NCBI RefSeq assembly: GCF_001984055.1
Contig: NZ_LYVO01000001.1
Coordinates: 124,001-188,000 of the forward strand
Source: Variovorax sp. KK3
GTDB taxonomy: Bacteria; Pseudomonadota; Gammaproteobacteria; Burkholderiales; Burkholderiaceae_C
Direction: 5' to 3'
Length of the DNA: 64,000 nucleotides
Notes under the pieces: generated by a model
Seen by the model: only the letters and a program-made list of their open reading frames with translations
What the model was told of the DNA's origin: nothing
Database searches by the model: none
In this document: one piece after another, positions 8,122 to 16,910 of the stretch
How the letters are laid out: each line of letters begins with the position of its first letter
How positions within the stretch are numbered: the first letter of the stretch is position 1
Made by a program: the position numbers and the translations under genes

Positions 8122-8649
8122 CTACTTCCCGCCGCGCTCATAGGCCAGCGCCTTGAACTGCGAGAAGCTGGGCACGTCCCAGTCGACGTCGCTTGAAAAC
8201 CGGTAGCTCTCGAGCCAGGCCGACCAGCAGCGAAACTGAGGCGGAGAGGGCGCGACGATGGGCCGTTGCTTCTTCATCAGCGCGAGCGCTTCCAGTGGCG
8301 ACTGGCCGCGATGCACGAGCAGGCACAAAGCCAGCGTGGCCGAGCGGCCGATGCCGAACTCGCAGTGGATCAGCACGCGTTGGCCTTGGTCGAGGAACTC
8401 GTTCGCGAAGCGGATGCCGTGCTCCAGATCGGGTACCTCCACCGGGTGCATGTCCGAGGTGGGCAGGTGCAGCAGGGTGATGCCGTGGCGGTGATACAGC
8501 TGGGTGTCGGGCATGGCTTCGCCACGCAGGTCGACGATGGCCTGGACACGGTGTTCGCGTGCGAGCAGTTCGGCGCACTCCGACGGGAAGCTGCCGCCGA
8601 CGGCGATCAGCTCGGTGATCCAGTTGAGATTGGGTTGCCAGGGGTCCAC
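8122..8649 (-). CDS. Dual-specificity/tyrosine-type protein phosphatase
   Basis: A 175-residue cytoplasmic protein with the cysteine phosphatase signature HCEFGIGRSA: Cys96 is the nucleophile and Arg102 the phosphate binder in CX5R. Asp66 in TSDMHPV is a candidate general acid. The opening, NWITELIAVGGSFPSE, resembles the start of small dual-specificity phosphatases. The start is GTG 8649; no ATG upstream gives a better N-terminus. It stands alone, facing tRNA-Lys and divergent from the small-gene unit. The substrate is unknown; a phospholipid or nucleotide phosphatase of the same fold is possible. Confidence 0.75.
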   Translation of the reverse strand: MDPWQPNLNWITELIAVGGSFPSECAELLAREHRVQAIVDLRGEAMPDTQLYHRHGITLLHLPTSDMHPVEVPDLEHGIRFANEFLDQGQRVLIHCEFGIGRSATLALCLLVHRGQSPLEALALMKKQRPIVAPSPPQFRCWSAWLESYRFSSDVDWDVPSFSQFKALAYERGGK

Positions 8650-8770
8650 GGGAAAACTCTAACGGCTTCGGTCAGATGATGGTGTAAAGGCTTGTCCTTC
8701 GGCTTGGAAGTCGGCCTGCGCCTCCTCCATTTGGAGGAGGAAAGTACTAAAAAAATCGTGGATTACTACC

Positions 8771-8799
8771 TTGGTTTAAGTTTCGACATTAAGCACAAT
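8771..8799 (+). promoter_or_regulatory. Candidate promoter of the two-gene small-protein unit
   Basis: TTGGTT (8771-8776) and CACAAT (8794-8799) are separated by exactly 17 bases in a locally AT-rich stretch. Transcription would be expected to begin about 7 bases further on, at or next to the ATG at 8807, so the mRNA may be leaderless. Both hexamers are imperfect. The rest of the 157-base gap from 8650 shows nothing else I can name. Confidence 0.35.
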
Positions 8800-8806
8800 A
8801 GGTTAC

Positions 8807-9004
8807 ATGACGACGAACCAAGCCCAATCCGTGTCCCACGAATGGTGGAAAGATCAATGCGACCCGGCATCGCAACGCGCATTTCTGGCGTCCTTTCGCG
8901 ACGCACAGCGCGCTGAGCGCGCCATGGCCTGGAGGCGCAATGTCATGCTCGGCGTGCTGGTCGTGGCCGTGCCCGTCCTCGTTCGGCTGATCAGCACCTT
9001 GTAA
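8807..9004 (+). CDS. Small membrane protein of unknown function
   Basis: A 65-residue protein I do not recognise. Residues 1-40 are polar, with HEWWKDQCDPASQRAF and a basic/acidic stretch. Residues about 45-63 (RNVMLGVLVVAVPVLVRLI) form one hydrophobic helix, so it is probably anchored in the inner membrane by its C-terminus with the N-terminus in the cytoplasm. There is no Shine-Dalgarno sequence before the ATG. Its stop overlaps the next gene's ATG (TAATG), so the two are probably translated together. That coupling is the main reason to believe both are genes. Confidence 0.6.
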   Translation: MTTNQAQSVSHEWWKDQCDPASQRAFLASFRDAQRAERAMAWRRNVMLGVLVVAVPVLVRLISTL

Positions 9005-9249
9005 TGGCCTTCCAGGAGGACGACCTTCGCTTCGCTCGCCTGAGCAGCGACGACCTGGAGCAGGTTGCGCAGGCGTTGCGGGACCACGCGCTTCGGGGCG
9101 ATCCCGCTGCTGCGCTGGTGGCGATGGCCATCGAGTCCGTCGCCCGGCAGCGTCGGGCCGCCGCGATCGTCCGCGAACGCGTCGTGGCCGCTCGCAGTGC
9201 CTGGTCGCCCTTGCGCCGCGCTGCAGAGTGGGCCGTGTCGCGGCGCTAG
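9004..9249 (+). CDS. Small helical protein of unknown function
   Basis: An 81-residue, Ala/Arg-rich, probably all-helical soluble protein without recognised family. Its acidic N-terminal third (FQEDDLRFARLSSDDLEQVA) is followed by alternating hydrophobic and basic residues ending in a positively charged tail. The ATG shares one base with the stop of the preceding membrane-protein gene, so it is likely its partner. It ends 38 bases before the GAF-domain gene and could belong to the same transcript. Confidence 0.55.
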   Translation: MAFQEDDLRFARLSSDDLEQVAQALRDHALRGDPAAALVAMAIESVARQRRAAAIVRERVVAARSAWSPLRRAAEWAVSRR

Positions 9250-9287
9250 CTCTGCAATGGGCCCGGAGCTGCTTAGAATCTTCGCGC

Positions 9288-9875
9288 ATGTCCCTTCACG
9301 ATTCCGACTACGCCCCTGACGCTTTCGACGTCAAGATTTCCGAGCTGCTGGTCGCTACCAGCGATGGCTCGGACGAACTGATCGACAACTCCGTGGGGGA
9401 GGTTCTGCGCCTCCTGCGCGAGCACCTCAAGATGGACGTGGCCTTCGTCTCGGAGTTCTCCGATGGACGACGCGTGTTCAAGCGCGTGGACACCCGGCCC
9501 GAAGCCAGGGTGATCGAAGCGGGCCAGTCGTCGTCGCTGGAGGAGTCCTACTGTCAGCGCGTGGTCGATGGGCGGCTGCCGCAACTGATCCACGATGTCG
9601 GTATGTTGCCGGAGGCGCGAAGCCTGCCGCGTGCGCCGTTTCCGATCGGGGCCCACATGAGCACGCCCGTGGTGTTGGCCGATGGCCGTGTGTACGGCAC
9701 GATCTGCTGTTTCAGCTTTGCGCCCAACAACGACCTGACGCAGAAAGACCTGAAGAAGCTGGAGATGTCGGCGCAGCTGACCGCCAAGAAGATCAACGAG
9801 CGCCAAGCGCAGGCGGCCGCTGAAGCGACTGCCAATTGGTCGCTCGCGCCGCAGGAGCCCCTGCGCCGTCGTTGA
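9288..9875 (+). CDS. GAF-domain protein
   Basis: A 195-residue protein consisting almost entirely of one GAF sensory domain (about 20-175). Visible landmarks are LLREHLKMDVAFVSEF, the SLEESYCQRVVDGRLP segment and the ending TPVVLADGRVYGTICCFSF, typical of GAF domains attached to signalling enzymes. No output domain is present, so it may sense a ligand or redox state and act through a partner. The two adjacent cysteines in TICCF could matter for redox sensing. ATG 9288 gives the natural N-terminus. The bound ligand is unknown. Confidence 0.75.
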   Translation: MSLHDSDYAPDAFDVKISELLVATSDGSDELIDNSVGEVLRLLREHLKMDVAFVSEFSDGRRVFKRVDTRPEARVIEAGQSSSLEESYCQRVVDGRLPQLIHDVGMLPEARSLPRAPFPIGAHMSTPVVLADGRVYGTICCFSFAPNNDLTQKDLKKLEMSAQLTAKKINERQAQAAAEATANWSLAPQEPLRRR

Positions 9876-9895
9876 CTTCGACTTCGGGAAGCGCT

Positions 9896-10102
9896 TCAGC
9901 TTTCGGGCTGGACGCCCGCAATGGCCGAGACGAGGCCGACAGCGCTGGCTCGCAGCAGTTCTTGCCGCAGCGCCGCTTCGAGATGGCGCCGCGCGATGTC
10001 GGGCCGCTCGTGGTCGTATTCCTCGTCCAGCTCGCAGTGCAGGTAGTAGTCGACTCGTGTCATGAGCCTTTCCACTGACGCTGCGAGATCTGTCTCATTC
10101 AT
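9896..10102 (-). CDS. Small acidic protein of unknown function
   Basis: A 68-residue protein with no recognised family. It contains an acidic and aromatic stretch, DYYLHCELDEEYDHERPD, followed by a helix RRHLEAALRQELLRASAVGL. A good GAGGAG ribosome site stands about 7 bases upstream of the ATG, which supports expression. It converges with the GAF gene, 20 bases from its end. The 169 bases upstream, to the DUF697-like gene, are less GC-rich and show no recognisable element beyond presumably its promoter. Confidence 0.6.
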   Translation of the reverse strand: MNETDLAASVERLMTRVDYYLHCELDEEYDHERPDIARRHLEAALRQELLRASAVGLVSAIAGVQPES

Positions 10103-10271
10103 CGTTGAACTCCTCGCCTCGATCCTGATGTGATCCTGACTCCTGGGCCGCCCTTGGCAGGGCTGTCATGGTTATGCCGCCATTATGTCCATCTCGACAA
10201 TGGCAAATTTTCCTGCGAGGTGGTAGGCCAATCGCCTGTGGGGACAAACGCACGAAAAGAAACATCAAGTT

Positions 10272-10841
10272 TCAACGCCAACGCAGGCCCGGCCAGCCTA
10301 AACGCCTTCGAGGCGTTTCGCGGGGAGCCTCGATCGCTGCCGCGGCGATGCCAGGTGAGGGGAGCAGGTGACGCACCGATTGAGCGACCTGGACGCAGTC
10401 GCGAATATGCAGTTCGCCCAAGGCCCGCATTGCGGCGTATCCGATCGCGGCTGAGACCACTTGCCCTGCGACCGGCACGTACTTGGTGGCCTGCTTCACC
10501 GTCAGCCGGATGCCGGCATGGCGCGCCAGCTTCAGCAGCAGCTCGCGCGTGACGAGCCGGCCCACCAGCAAGGCACCGGCCGCGGTGGCGGCCTTCTGGA
10601 TGCGATCACGTTGGTGAGGTGCCAGCCCTTCGAGCTGGGTCACCGACAAGCCGAATTCGGCGCTGATCTTGGGAATGAGTCGGGAAAGCAGGGCGGCATC
10701 GGCGGCCCAGTCCACACCTGGGATGGGCACTGCGCTGGCCGCGGCGGCAATCAGCGCCTTGCGCCCGAGCAGACGGCGGCTGCGCTGAATGGCAGCGATC
10801 AGCTCGGGATCACCACGGGCGAGTTCGATGGCCGAGGGCAT
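10272..10841 (-). CDS. DUF697/EcsC-like membrane-associated protein
   Basis: A 189-residue protein with two hydrophobic Ala/Gly-rich stretches framing short motifs: AAAASAVPIPGVDWAADAAL (about 32-51) and TKYVPVAGQVVSAAIGYAAM (about 132-151). This paired P-x-P-G-x-D and VPVAGQVVSA pattern recalls DUF697/EcsC-type domains that associate with membranes. No nucleotide-binding motif is present. It starts 26 bases after the yheS-like ABC-F gene and is the last gene of the long minus-strand string. Function unknown; the family call is tentative. Confidence 0.55.
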   Translation of the reverse strand: MPSAIELARGDPELIAAIQRSRRLLGRKALIAAAASAVPIPGVDWAADAALLSRLIPKISAEFGLSVTQLEGLAPHQRDRIQKAATAAGALLVGRLVTRELLLKLARHAGIRLTVKQATKYVPVAGQVVSAAIGYAAMRALGELHIRDCVQVAQSVRHLLPSPGIAAAAIEAPRETPRRRLGWPGLRWR

Positions 10842-10867
10842 GGTCTGCCGGAGGCTATCACGTCCGT

Positions 10868-12829
10868 TCAGCCGACGGCCAGCGCCTCGATCTGGTCGGA
10901 CAGCGCCAGCCAGCGTTCCTCCAGCTGGCCGATCTCGTCGTTCAGCGCCTTGAGGCGCCGGCCGGCCTCGGCGATCTCTGCGGCCGGCAGCGGTGCGTTG
11001 AGCCGGGCCTCGAGCGAAGACTTCTCCGCGCCGGCAGCGGCGAGCCGCTCGTCCACCTGCTGCAACTCGCGCTTGAGCGGCTTGGCCTGGCTGCTGCGTT
11101 GCTGACGATCGGGCGCGGCCGCTGGCGTTGGCGCCGCCGGCGGTGTGGCGATCTCGGGCTCGCGGGAGGCGAGCCGTGCCTCTTCGCGGACGCGCTTGGC
11201 TTCTTCCAGAAGATAACGCTGGTAGTCGTCGAGGTCTCCGTCGAAGTCGCCGACGCGGCCACGGCCGACCAGCCAGAACTCGTCGCAGACCGAGCGCAGC
11301 AGTGCACGGTCGTGGCTCACCAGCATCAGCGTGCCCTCGAACTCGTTGAGGGCCACGGCCAGCGCCTCGCGCGTGGCCAGGTCCAGATGGTTGGTCGGCT
11401 CGTCGAGCAGCAGCAGGTTGGGCCGCTGCCAGACCATCATCGCAAGCACCAGTCGCGCCTTCTCTCCGCCACTCATGGTGCCGACCGGCTGCTTCACCAT
11501 GTCGCCGCTGAAATTGAAGCTGCCGAGGAAGCCGCGCAGGTCTTGCTCGCCCGTGCGTTCGCGCGTGCTGGAGCCGAGTTCGCGCGCCATGCGCACCATG
11601 TGCTCGAGGGGGGTGTCCTGCGGCCGCAGCACGTCGAGTTCCTGCTGCGCGAAGTACCCGATGTTCAGGCCCTTGCCCTCGGTCACCGCGCCTGCCAGCG
11701 CGCCCATCTCGCGGGCGACGGTCTTGACCAGGGTCGACTTGCCCTGGCCGTTCGCGCCGAGGATGCCGATGCGCTGCCCGGCCAGCACCGAGCGATTGAC
11801 GCCGGTGAGGATGGTCTTGGGCGGCGCGTCGTCCAAGCGATAGCCGAAGCTGGCATCGCCGATGGTGAGCATCGGATTCGGGATGTTGCCCGGCTCCTTG
11901 AACTCGAAGCTGAAATCGGCCTCGGCCAGCAGCGGCGCGACCCGTTCCATGCGCTCCAGGGCCTTGACCCGGCTCTGGGCCTGCTTCGCCTTGCTGGCCT
12001 TGGCCTTGAAGCGATCGATGAACTTCTGCAGGTGGGCGATCTTGTCCTGCTGCTTCGCGAAGGCGGCCTGCTGAAGCTCGAGTTGCTGCGCGCGCAGGGT
12101 CTCGAAGGCGCTGTAGTTGCCGCCATAGCGGGTGAGCTGTTCGTGCACGATGTGCAGCGTGACGTCGGTCACGGCGTCGAGAAACTCGCGGTCGTGGCTG
12201 ATGACGATCATGGTGCCGGCGTAGCGCTGCAGCCACGATTCGAGCCACACCAGCGCGTCCAGGTCCAAGTGATTGGTCGGTTCGTCGAGCAGGAGCAGGT
12301 CGCTCGGGCACATCAGCGCCCGCGCCAGCTGCAGCCGCATGCGCCAGCCGCCGGAGAAGCTGTTGACCGGCTGATCGAGCTCGTGCACCTTGAAGCCCAG
12401 CCCCAGGATGAGCGCCTGCGCGCGCGGCAATGCATCGTGCTCGCCGGCGTCGTGCAGATCGGTGTAGGCATGCGCGAGCGCCATGCCGATCTCGGCGTCG
12501 TCGGGTTCCGCCTCGTGCTGTGCTTCCGCACGTGCCAGCGCATCGCGCAGTTCCACGAGGCGCGTGTCGCCACCCACCACGAAGTCGGAGGCCGACTCGT
12601 CGGTCTCGGGCATGTTCTGCGCGACCTGCGCCAGCCGCCAGGCCTGGGGCACCGAGAAATCGCCGCCGTCTTCATGCAGCGTGCCGTTGAAGAGCGCGAA
12701 GAGGGTCGACTTGCCCGCACCGTTGCGGCCCACCAGACCCACCTTTTCGCCGGGATTGATGGTGACGCTCGCGCCGTTCAGCAACACTTTGGCGCTGCGG
12801 CGGAGGATGACGTTTCTGAGAGTGATCAT
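10868..12829 (-). CDS. yheS: ABC-F family ATPase, YheS type
   Basis: A soluble, ribosome-associated protein with two ATPase domains and no membrane part. ABC-F proteins bind the ribosomal E site and modulate translation or relieve stalls. The 653 residues show two Walker A motifs (GRNGAGKST about 36-44 and GANGQGKST about 340) and two signatures (SFSGGWRMRLQLARAL and TMSGGEKARLVLAMM), each with LLLDEPTNHLDL. The Arg/Lys/Gln-rich linker lies between the domains and a coiled-coil tail ends the protein. The opening, [17 protein letters not shown], matches E. coli YheS (637). The ATG overlaps the prmB stop by 4 bases, coupling it to a ribosomal protein methyltransferase. Confidence 0.88.
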   Translation of the reverse strand: MITLRNVILRRSAKVLLNGASVTINPGEKVGLVGRNGAGKSTLFALFNGTLHEDGGDFSVPQAWRLAQVAQNMPETDESASDFVVGGDTRLVELRDALARAEAQHEAEPDDAEIGMALAHAYTDLHDAGEHDALPRAQALILGLGFKVHELDQPVNSFSGGWRMRLQLARALMCPSDLLLLDEPTNHLDLDALVWLESWLQRYAGTMIVISHDREFLDAVTDVTLHIVHEQLTRYGGNYSAFETLRAQQLELQQAAFAKQQDKIAHLQKFIDRFKAKASKAKQAQSRVKALERMERVAPLLAEADFSFEFKEPGNIPNPMLTIGDASFGYRLDDAPPKTILTGVNRSVLAGQRIGILGANGQGKSTLVKTVAREMGALAGAVTEGKGLNIGYFAQQELDVLRPQDTPLEHMVRMARELGSSTRERTGEQDLRGFLGSFNFSGDMVKQPVGTMSGGEKARLVLAMMVWQRPNLLLLDEPTNHLDLATREALAVALNEFEGTLMLVSHDRALLRSVCDEFWLVGRGRVGDFDGDLDDYQRYLLEEAKRVREEARLASREPEIATPPAAPTPAAAPDRQQRSSQAKPLKRELQQVDERLAAAGAEKSSLEARLNAPLPAAEIAEAGRRLKALNDEIGQLEERWLALSDQIEALAVG

Positions 12830-13692
12830 GAGAGAAGAGAGTCGCGGGTGACCAGCAAGACCTGGTCGTCGCCCGCGCTGGTGGTGAGCCACACCACCTC
12901 GAGTTTCGGGAAGGCTGTTTCGAAGTGCACGCGCTCGTTGCCGATCTCGAGCACCAGCACGGCCTGTTCGCTCATCCGGGTTGGCGCATCGGCAAGCAGG
13001 CGGCGAATGAAGTCCATGCCGTCGCTGCCGCCTGCCAGCGCCAGTTCAGGCTCGGCACGGTATTCGGCGGGCAGGGCGGACATGCTCTGCGCATTGACGT
13101 AGGGCGGGTTGCACAGAATCAGGTCGTACGGACCGGGCAACGCGGCCAGCCCGTCCGACGTAGCCAATCGAACGCGGTCGTCCAGGCCGTGACGCGTGAT
13201 GTTGATGGCGGCCACTTCCAACGCATCGGTCGACAGGTCGGCCGCATCGATGCTGATGTCCGGGTACGCCATGGCGGCCAGCACGGCCAGGCTGCCGTTG
13301 CCGGTGCACAGGTCCAGCACCTGCCGGGTCGACTCGCTGAGCCACGGGTCGATACCGCCGTCGGCCAGCAACTCGGCAATGAAGCTGCGCGGCACGATGG
13401 CGCGCTCGTCCACGTAGAAGGGCACGCCTTGCAGCCAGGCTTCCTTGGTCAGATAGGCCGCAGGCTTGCGGGTCGCGATGCGCGCGGCCATCAAATCGGC
13501 GACCCGCGCCGCGTCGGCTGGGGAAACGGGGCGTTCGGCGGCCTCGTCGAGGGCGTCCAGCGGCAGGCCCAGGCGCCACAGCACCAGCCAGGCGGCCTCG
13601 TCGAAGGCGTTGGTCGTGCCGTGGCCGAAGGCCACGCCGGCATCGGCCAGCTGCTTTTCGCCGGCCTCGATGAGATCGATCACCGTGGTCAT
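12826..13692 (-). CDS. prmB: PrmB, ribosomal protein uL3 glutamine methyltransferase
   Basis: Methylates the glutamine of ribosomal protein L3 on N5 using S-adenosylmethionine. The 288-residue protein (E. coli 310) has the SAM loop [17 protein letters not shown] (about 122-138), the acidic ADLSTDAL strand end and the glutamine-binding NPPYVN motif (about 192-197), which defines the PrmB/PrmC group. [11 protein letters not shown] before the SAM loop is typical of PrmB. Start and stop both overlap neighbours by 4 bases (dapE upstream, yheS downstream), so translation is probably coupled. Confidence 0.9.
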   Translation of the reverse strand: MTTVIDLIEAGEKQLADAGVAFGHGTTNAFDEAAWLVLWRLGLPLDALDEAAERPVSPADAARVADLMAARIATRKPAAYLTKEAWLQGVPFYVDERAIVPRSFIAELLADGGIDPWLSESTRQVLDLCTGNGSLAVLAAMAYPDISIDAADLSTDALEVAAINITRHGLDDRVRLATSDGLAALPGPYDLILCNPPYVNAQSMSALPAEYRAEPELALAGGSDGMDFIRRLLADAPTRMSEQAVLVLEIGNERVHFETAFPKLEVVWLTTSAGDDQVLLVTRDSLLS

Positions 13693-14870
13693 GGCGTTTG
13701 CAGTGCTTCGAGCCGAACCAGCGTGCGTTGGTAGATGTTCTTGAGCTGCTCGATCTCGTCGACGGCGATGTGCTCGTCGATCTTGTGGATGCTGGCGTTC
13801 ACAGGGCCCAGTTCGACGACTTGCTTGCAGATGCGCGCGATGAAGCGGGCGTCGCTGGTGCCACCGCTGGTGGAGAGCTCGGTCTCGATGCCGGCCTCTT
13901 CGCGGATGGCCTGCTGCACCGCGGCGACCAGTTCACCCGGCGTGGTCAGGAAGGGCAGGCCGCCGACGGTCCAGGTCAGGGTGTAGTCGACGTCATGCGC
14001 ATCGAGCACGGCCGTCACCCGAGCCTGCAGCGACTCCGGGGTGGCTTCGGTCGAGAAGCGAAAATTGAAGTCGACGACCGCGCTGCCCGGAATGACGTTG
14101 CTGGCGCCGGTGCCCGCGTGAATGTTGCTGATCTGCCAGCTGGTGGGCTGAAAGTACGGATTGGCCGCGGCATCCCACCCGCCGGCCGCATTGATCGCCA
14201 CCAGTTCGGCCAGCGCAGGCGCGAAGGCATGCACCGGGTTCTTTGCGAGATGCGGGTAGGCAATGTGGCCCTGCACGCCCTTGACCGTCAGCCGGCCGCT
14301 CATGGTGCCGCGGCGGCCGTTCTTGATCATGTCGCCGCAGCGTTGCACCGAGGTGGGCTCGCCGACGATGCAATAGTCGAGGCGCTGGCCGCGCGCCGTC
14401 AGTGCCTCGCAGACCTTCACGGTGCCGTCGACGGCCGGGCCTTCTTCATCGCTCGTGAGCAGCAGGGCCAGCGCGAGCCGCGGATCGGGCGTGGCGGCCA
14501 GAAAGTCTTCGATGGCGACGACGAAAGCGGCCAGCGAGGTCTTCATGTCGCAGGCACCGCGACCGTAGAGCCGGCCCTCGCGGTGGGTGGGCGTGAAGGG
14601 CGGGCTCGTCCATTGTTCGAGCGGCCCGGTCGGCACGACGTCGGTATGTCCAGCAAATACCAGTGTGCGGGCTGCATCGCCGCCGGCCGCGCCTGGCCGC
14701 AACGCCCACAGGTTGGTCACGCGAAAGTCCGCGGGGCCGCTTTCGATGGTCTCGAGGCGAAAGCCCAGCCGCGCCAACCGCTCGCCGAGGATCTGCTGGC
14801 AGCCCGCATCGTCCGGCGTGACGGAAGGGCGGGAGATCAGTTGTTCGGCGAGCAGGAGCGTGCGAGACAT
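13689..14870 (-). CDS. dapE: DapE, succinyl-diaminopimelate desuccinylase
   Basis: A zinc aminopeptidase-like enzyme that releases LL-diaminopimelate from its succinyl form in the lysine/peptidoglycan pathway. Its 393 residues (E. coli 375) carry the M20 metal-site motifs [26 protein letters not shown] (bridging Asp) and LTSDEEGPA (catalytic base plus ligand Glu). Near the C-terminus, the late metal His is in [11 protein letters not shown]. It starts 10 bases after pilU and overlaps prmB by 4 bases. With dapC and dapD in the same string, three succinylase-branch steps are encoded together. Confidence 0.95.
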   Translation of the reverse strand: MSRTLLLAEQLISRPSVTPDDAGCQQILGERLARLGFRLETIESGPADFRVTNLWALRPGAAGGDAARTLVFAGHTDVVPTGPLEQWTSPPFTPTHREGRLYGRGACDMKTSLAAFVVAIEDFLAATPDPRLALALLLTSDEEGPAVDGTVKVCEALTARGQRLDYCIVGEPTSVQRCGDMIKNGRRGTMSGRLTVKGVQGHIAYPHLAKNPVHAFAPALAELVAINAAGGWDAAANPYFQPTSWQISNIHAGTGASNVIPGSAVVDFNFRFSTEATPESLQARVTAVLDAHDVDYTLTWTVGGLPFLTTPGELVAAVQQAIREEAGIETELSTSGGTSDARFIARICKQVVELGPVNASIHKIDEHIAVDEIEQLKNIYQRTLVRLEALQTP

Positions 14871-14880
14871 GAAGGAAAGG

Positions 14881-16032
14881 CTAATGTCGGACGTCGAGCG
14901 TGATGTCCGTGAAGGAGGGTTCGTCGGGCTGATCGAGCAGGGCGCGCTCGTCCTTGCGCGGCGGTGGTGCGGCGTTGCGATTCTGCAGGCGCCACATGAG
15001 ATTGGTCGGCGAGTCGGCCTGCGACAAGCCTTCGTCGCGGGTGACGCGGTCTTCGATGACGAGGCGGGCGATGTCTTCTTCGAAGGTCTGCGAGCCTTCG
15101 GCCATCGACTGTTCCATCGCTTCCTTGACGCCCGAGAAGTCGCCCTTGCCGATCAGTTCGGCCACCAGCGCGGTGTTGAGCATCACCTCGAGCGCCGGCA
15201 CGCGGGTGCCGATGGGCGTGCGCAGCAGGCGCTGGGCGATGATGGCGCGCAGCGCACCGCTCAGGTCGTTGAGGAGGGTGGGGCGCACCTCGACCGGATA
15301 GAAGCTCAGGATGCGATTGAGTGCGCGATAGCTGTTGTTGGCATGCAGCGTGGCCACGCACAGGTGGCCCGATTGGGCGTAGGCGATGGCGGCCGTCATG
15401 GTTTCGCGGTCGCGGATCTCGCCGATCTGGATCACGTCGGGCGCCTGGCGCAGCGCGTTCTTCAGCGCGATCTGCAGCGACTGCGTGTCGCTGCCCACGT
15501 CGCGCTGGTTCACCATCGACTTCTTGTTGGTGAACACGAATTCGATGGGCTCTTCGACCGTGAGGATGTGGCCGGTGGCGTTCTCGTTGCGGTAGTCCAG
15601 CATCGAGGCCAGCGTGGTGCTCTTGCCGGCGCCGGTGGAGCCCACCATGAGGATCAGCCCGCGCTTTTCCATCACCAGGGTCTTCAGGATGTCGGGCAGG
15701 CTGAGTTCGTCGAAAGACGGAATGACCGAGGCGATGTGCCGCACCACCACCGCATAGCTGCCGCGTTGCCGCATGGCGCTGACGCGGAAATTGCCCGCGC
15801 TTTCGAGCGCGACGGCCATGTTGAGCTCGCCGGTGCGCTGCAATTCGGCGATGCGTTCTTCCGACACCACTTCGGCCAGCAGGGCCAGCGGAGCCTCGGC
15901 CGGCAGCACTTGCGCGTTGATCGGCACGCAGTTGCCGTTGATGCGGATCAGCGCCGGGGAGTTGGCCGACAGGTAGATGTCGGATGCCTTGCGCTCTGCC
16001 ATCAGGCGAAGAATTCTCTCCATCGTCTTCAT
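14881..16032 (-). CDS. pilU: PilT/PilU-type twitching motility ATPase
   Basis: A hexameric ATPase of the type IV pilus retraction motor. The 383-residue protein has the short N-terminal domain (about 1-100), Walker [14 protein letters not shown] (about 126-138), the Asp/Glu-box EEPIEFVF, Walker [13 protein letters not shown] and the His-box [13 protein letters not shown], all expected of PilT/PilU. The longer C-terminal tail ([17 protein letters not shown]) fits PilU better than PilT. The ATG is chosen because [21 protein letters not shown] is the family start. It lies between dapD (53 bases upstream) and dapE (10 bases downstream), so a pilus gene sits inside the diaminopimelate cluster. Confidence 0.88.
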   Translation of the reverse strand: MKTMERILRLMAERKASDIYLSANSPALIRINGNCVPINAQVLPAEAPLALLAEVVSEERIAELQRTGELNMAVALESAGNFRVSAMRQRGSYAVVVRHIASVIPSFDELSLPDILKTLVMEKRGLILMVGSTGAGKSTTLASMLDYRNENATGHILTVEEPIEFVFTNKKSMVNQRDVGSDTQSLQIALKNALRQAPDVIQIGEIRDRETMTAAIAYAQSGHLCVATLHANNSYRALNRILSFYPVEVRPTLLNDLSGALRAIIAQRLLRTPIGTRVPALEVMLNTALVAELIGKGDFSGVKEAMEQSMAEGSQTFEEDIARLVIEDRVTRDEGLSQADSPTNLMWRLQNRNAAPPPRKDERALLDQPDEPSFTDITLDVRH

Positions 16033-16085
16033 CGGCTCACTCCTCCAGCGTTGTTGTAAAAGCGGTCGTCGGCCGGCGCAGTGGA

Positions 16086-16910
16086 TCAGTCGCGCAGCAG
16101 GTCGTTCAGCGAGGTCTTGGCACGCGTCTGCGCGTCCACGCGCTTGACGATGATCGCGGCGTACAGGCTGTACTTGCCGTTGTCCTTGGGCAGGGTGCCG
16201 CTGATGACCACCGAGCCGGCCGGCACGCGGCCGTAGCTCACCTCGCCGGTGGCGCGGTCGTAGATGGGCGTGCTCTGGCCGATGTACACGCCCATCGACA
16301 GCACGGAGTTCTCTTCGACCACCACGCCCTCGACCACTTCGGAGCGGGCGCCGATGAAGCAGTTGTCTTCGATGATGGTGGGTCCGGCTTGCAGGGGCTC
16401 GAGCACCCCGCCGATGCCGACGCCGCCGGACAGGTGGACGTTGGCGCCGATCTGGGCGCAGGAGCCGACGGTGGCCCAGGTGTCGACCATGGTGCCTTCG
16501 CCCACGTACGCACCGATGTTGACGTAGGAAGGCATCAGGATCGCGCCCTTGGCGATGTAGCTGCCGCGGCGTGCGACGGCCGGCGGCACGATGCGCACGC
16601 CGGCGTCCTTGAGTTCGTTGGCCGACAGGTGCGAGAACTTGGTCGGCACCTTGTCGTAGAAGCCCAGTGCGCCGGCCTGCATCTGCTCGTTGTCGCGCAG
16701 GCGGAAGGACAGCAGCACCGCCTTCTTGATCCACTGGTGCACGGTCCATTGGCCCACGGCCTCGCGGGTGGCGACGCGCAGATGGCCGTTGTTGAGCTCG
16801 GCTATCACATGCTCGACGGCGTCGCGCACCTCTTTCGGGGCGCTGGTGGCGGAGATGTTGGCGCGGTCTTCCCACGCGGCGTCGATGGTCTGCTGGAGTT
16901 GCTGGGTCAT
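16086..16910 (-). CDS. dapD: DapD, tetrahydrodipicolinate N-succinyltransferase
   Basis: Transfers succinyl from succinyl-CoA to tetrahydrodipicolinate, the committing step of the succinylase branch. The 274 residues equal the E. coli length. After an N-terminal helical domain, the left-handed beta helix (about 100-240) shows hexapeptide repeats such as [22 protein letters not shown] and [10 protein letters not shown], and the conserved [15 protein letters not shown]. The ATG at 16910 overlaps the dapC stop by 4 bases; the open frame further upstream belongs to dapC's sequence. It functions as a trimer in the cytoplasm. Confidence 0.96.
   Translation of the reverse strand: MTQQLQQTIDAAWEDRANISATSAPKEVRDAVEHVIAELNNGHLRVATREAVGQWTVHQWIKKAVLLSFRLRDNEQMQAGALGFYDKVPTKFSHLSANELKDAGVRIVPPAVARRGSYIAKGAILMPSYVNIGAYVGEGTMVDTWATVGSCAQIGANVHLSGGVGIGGVLEPLQAGPTIIEDNCFIGARSEVVEGVVVEENSVLSMGVYIGQSTPIYDRATGEVSYGRVPAGSVVISGTLPKDNGKYSLYAAIIVKRVDAQTRAKTSLNDLLRD

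Noticed and set aside
11099..13102. Long plus-strand open frame opposite yheS and prmB
   Set aside because: The translation is His/Gln/Arg/Val-rich with no domain, while the other strand carries two clear enzymes.
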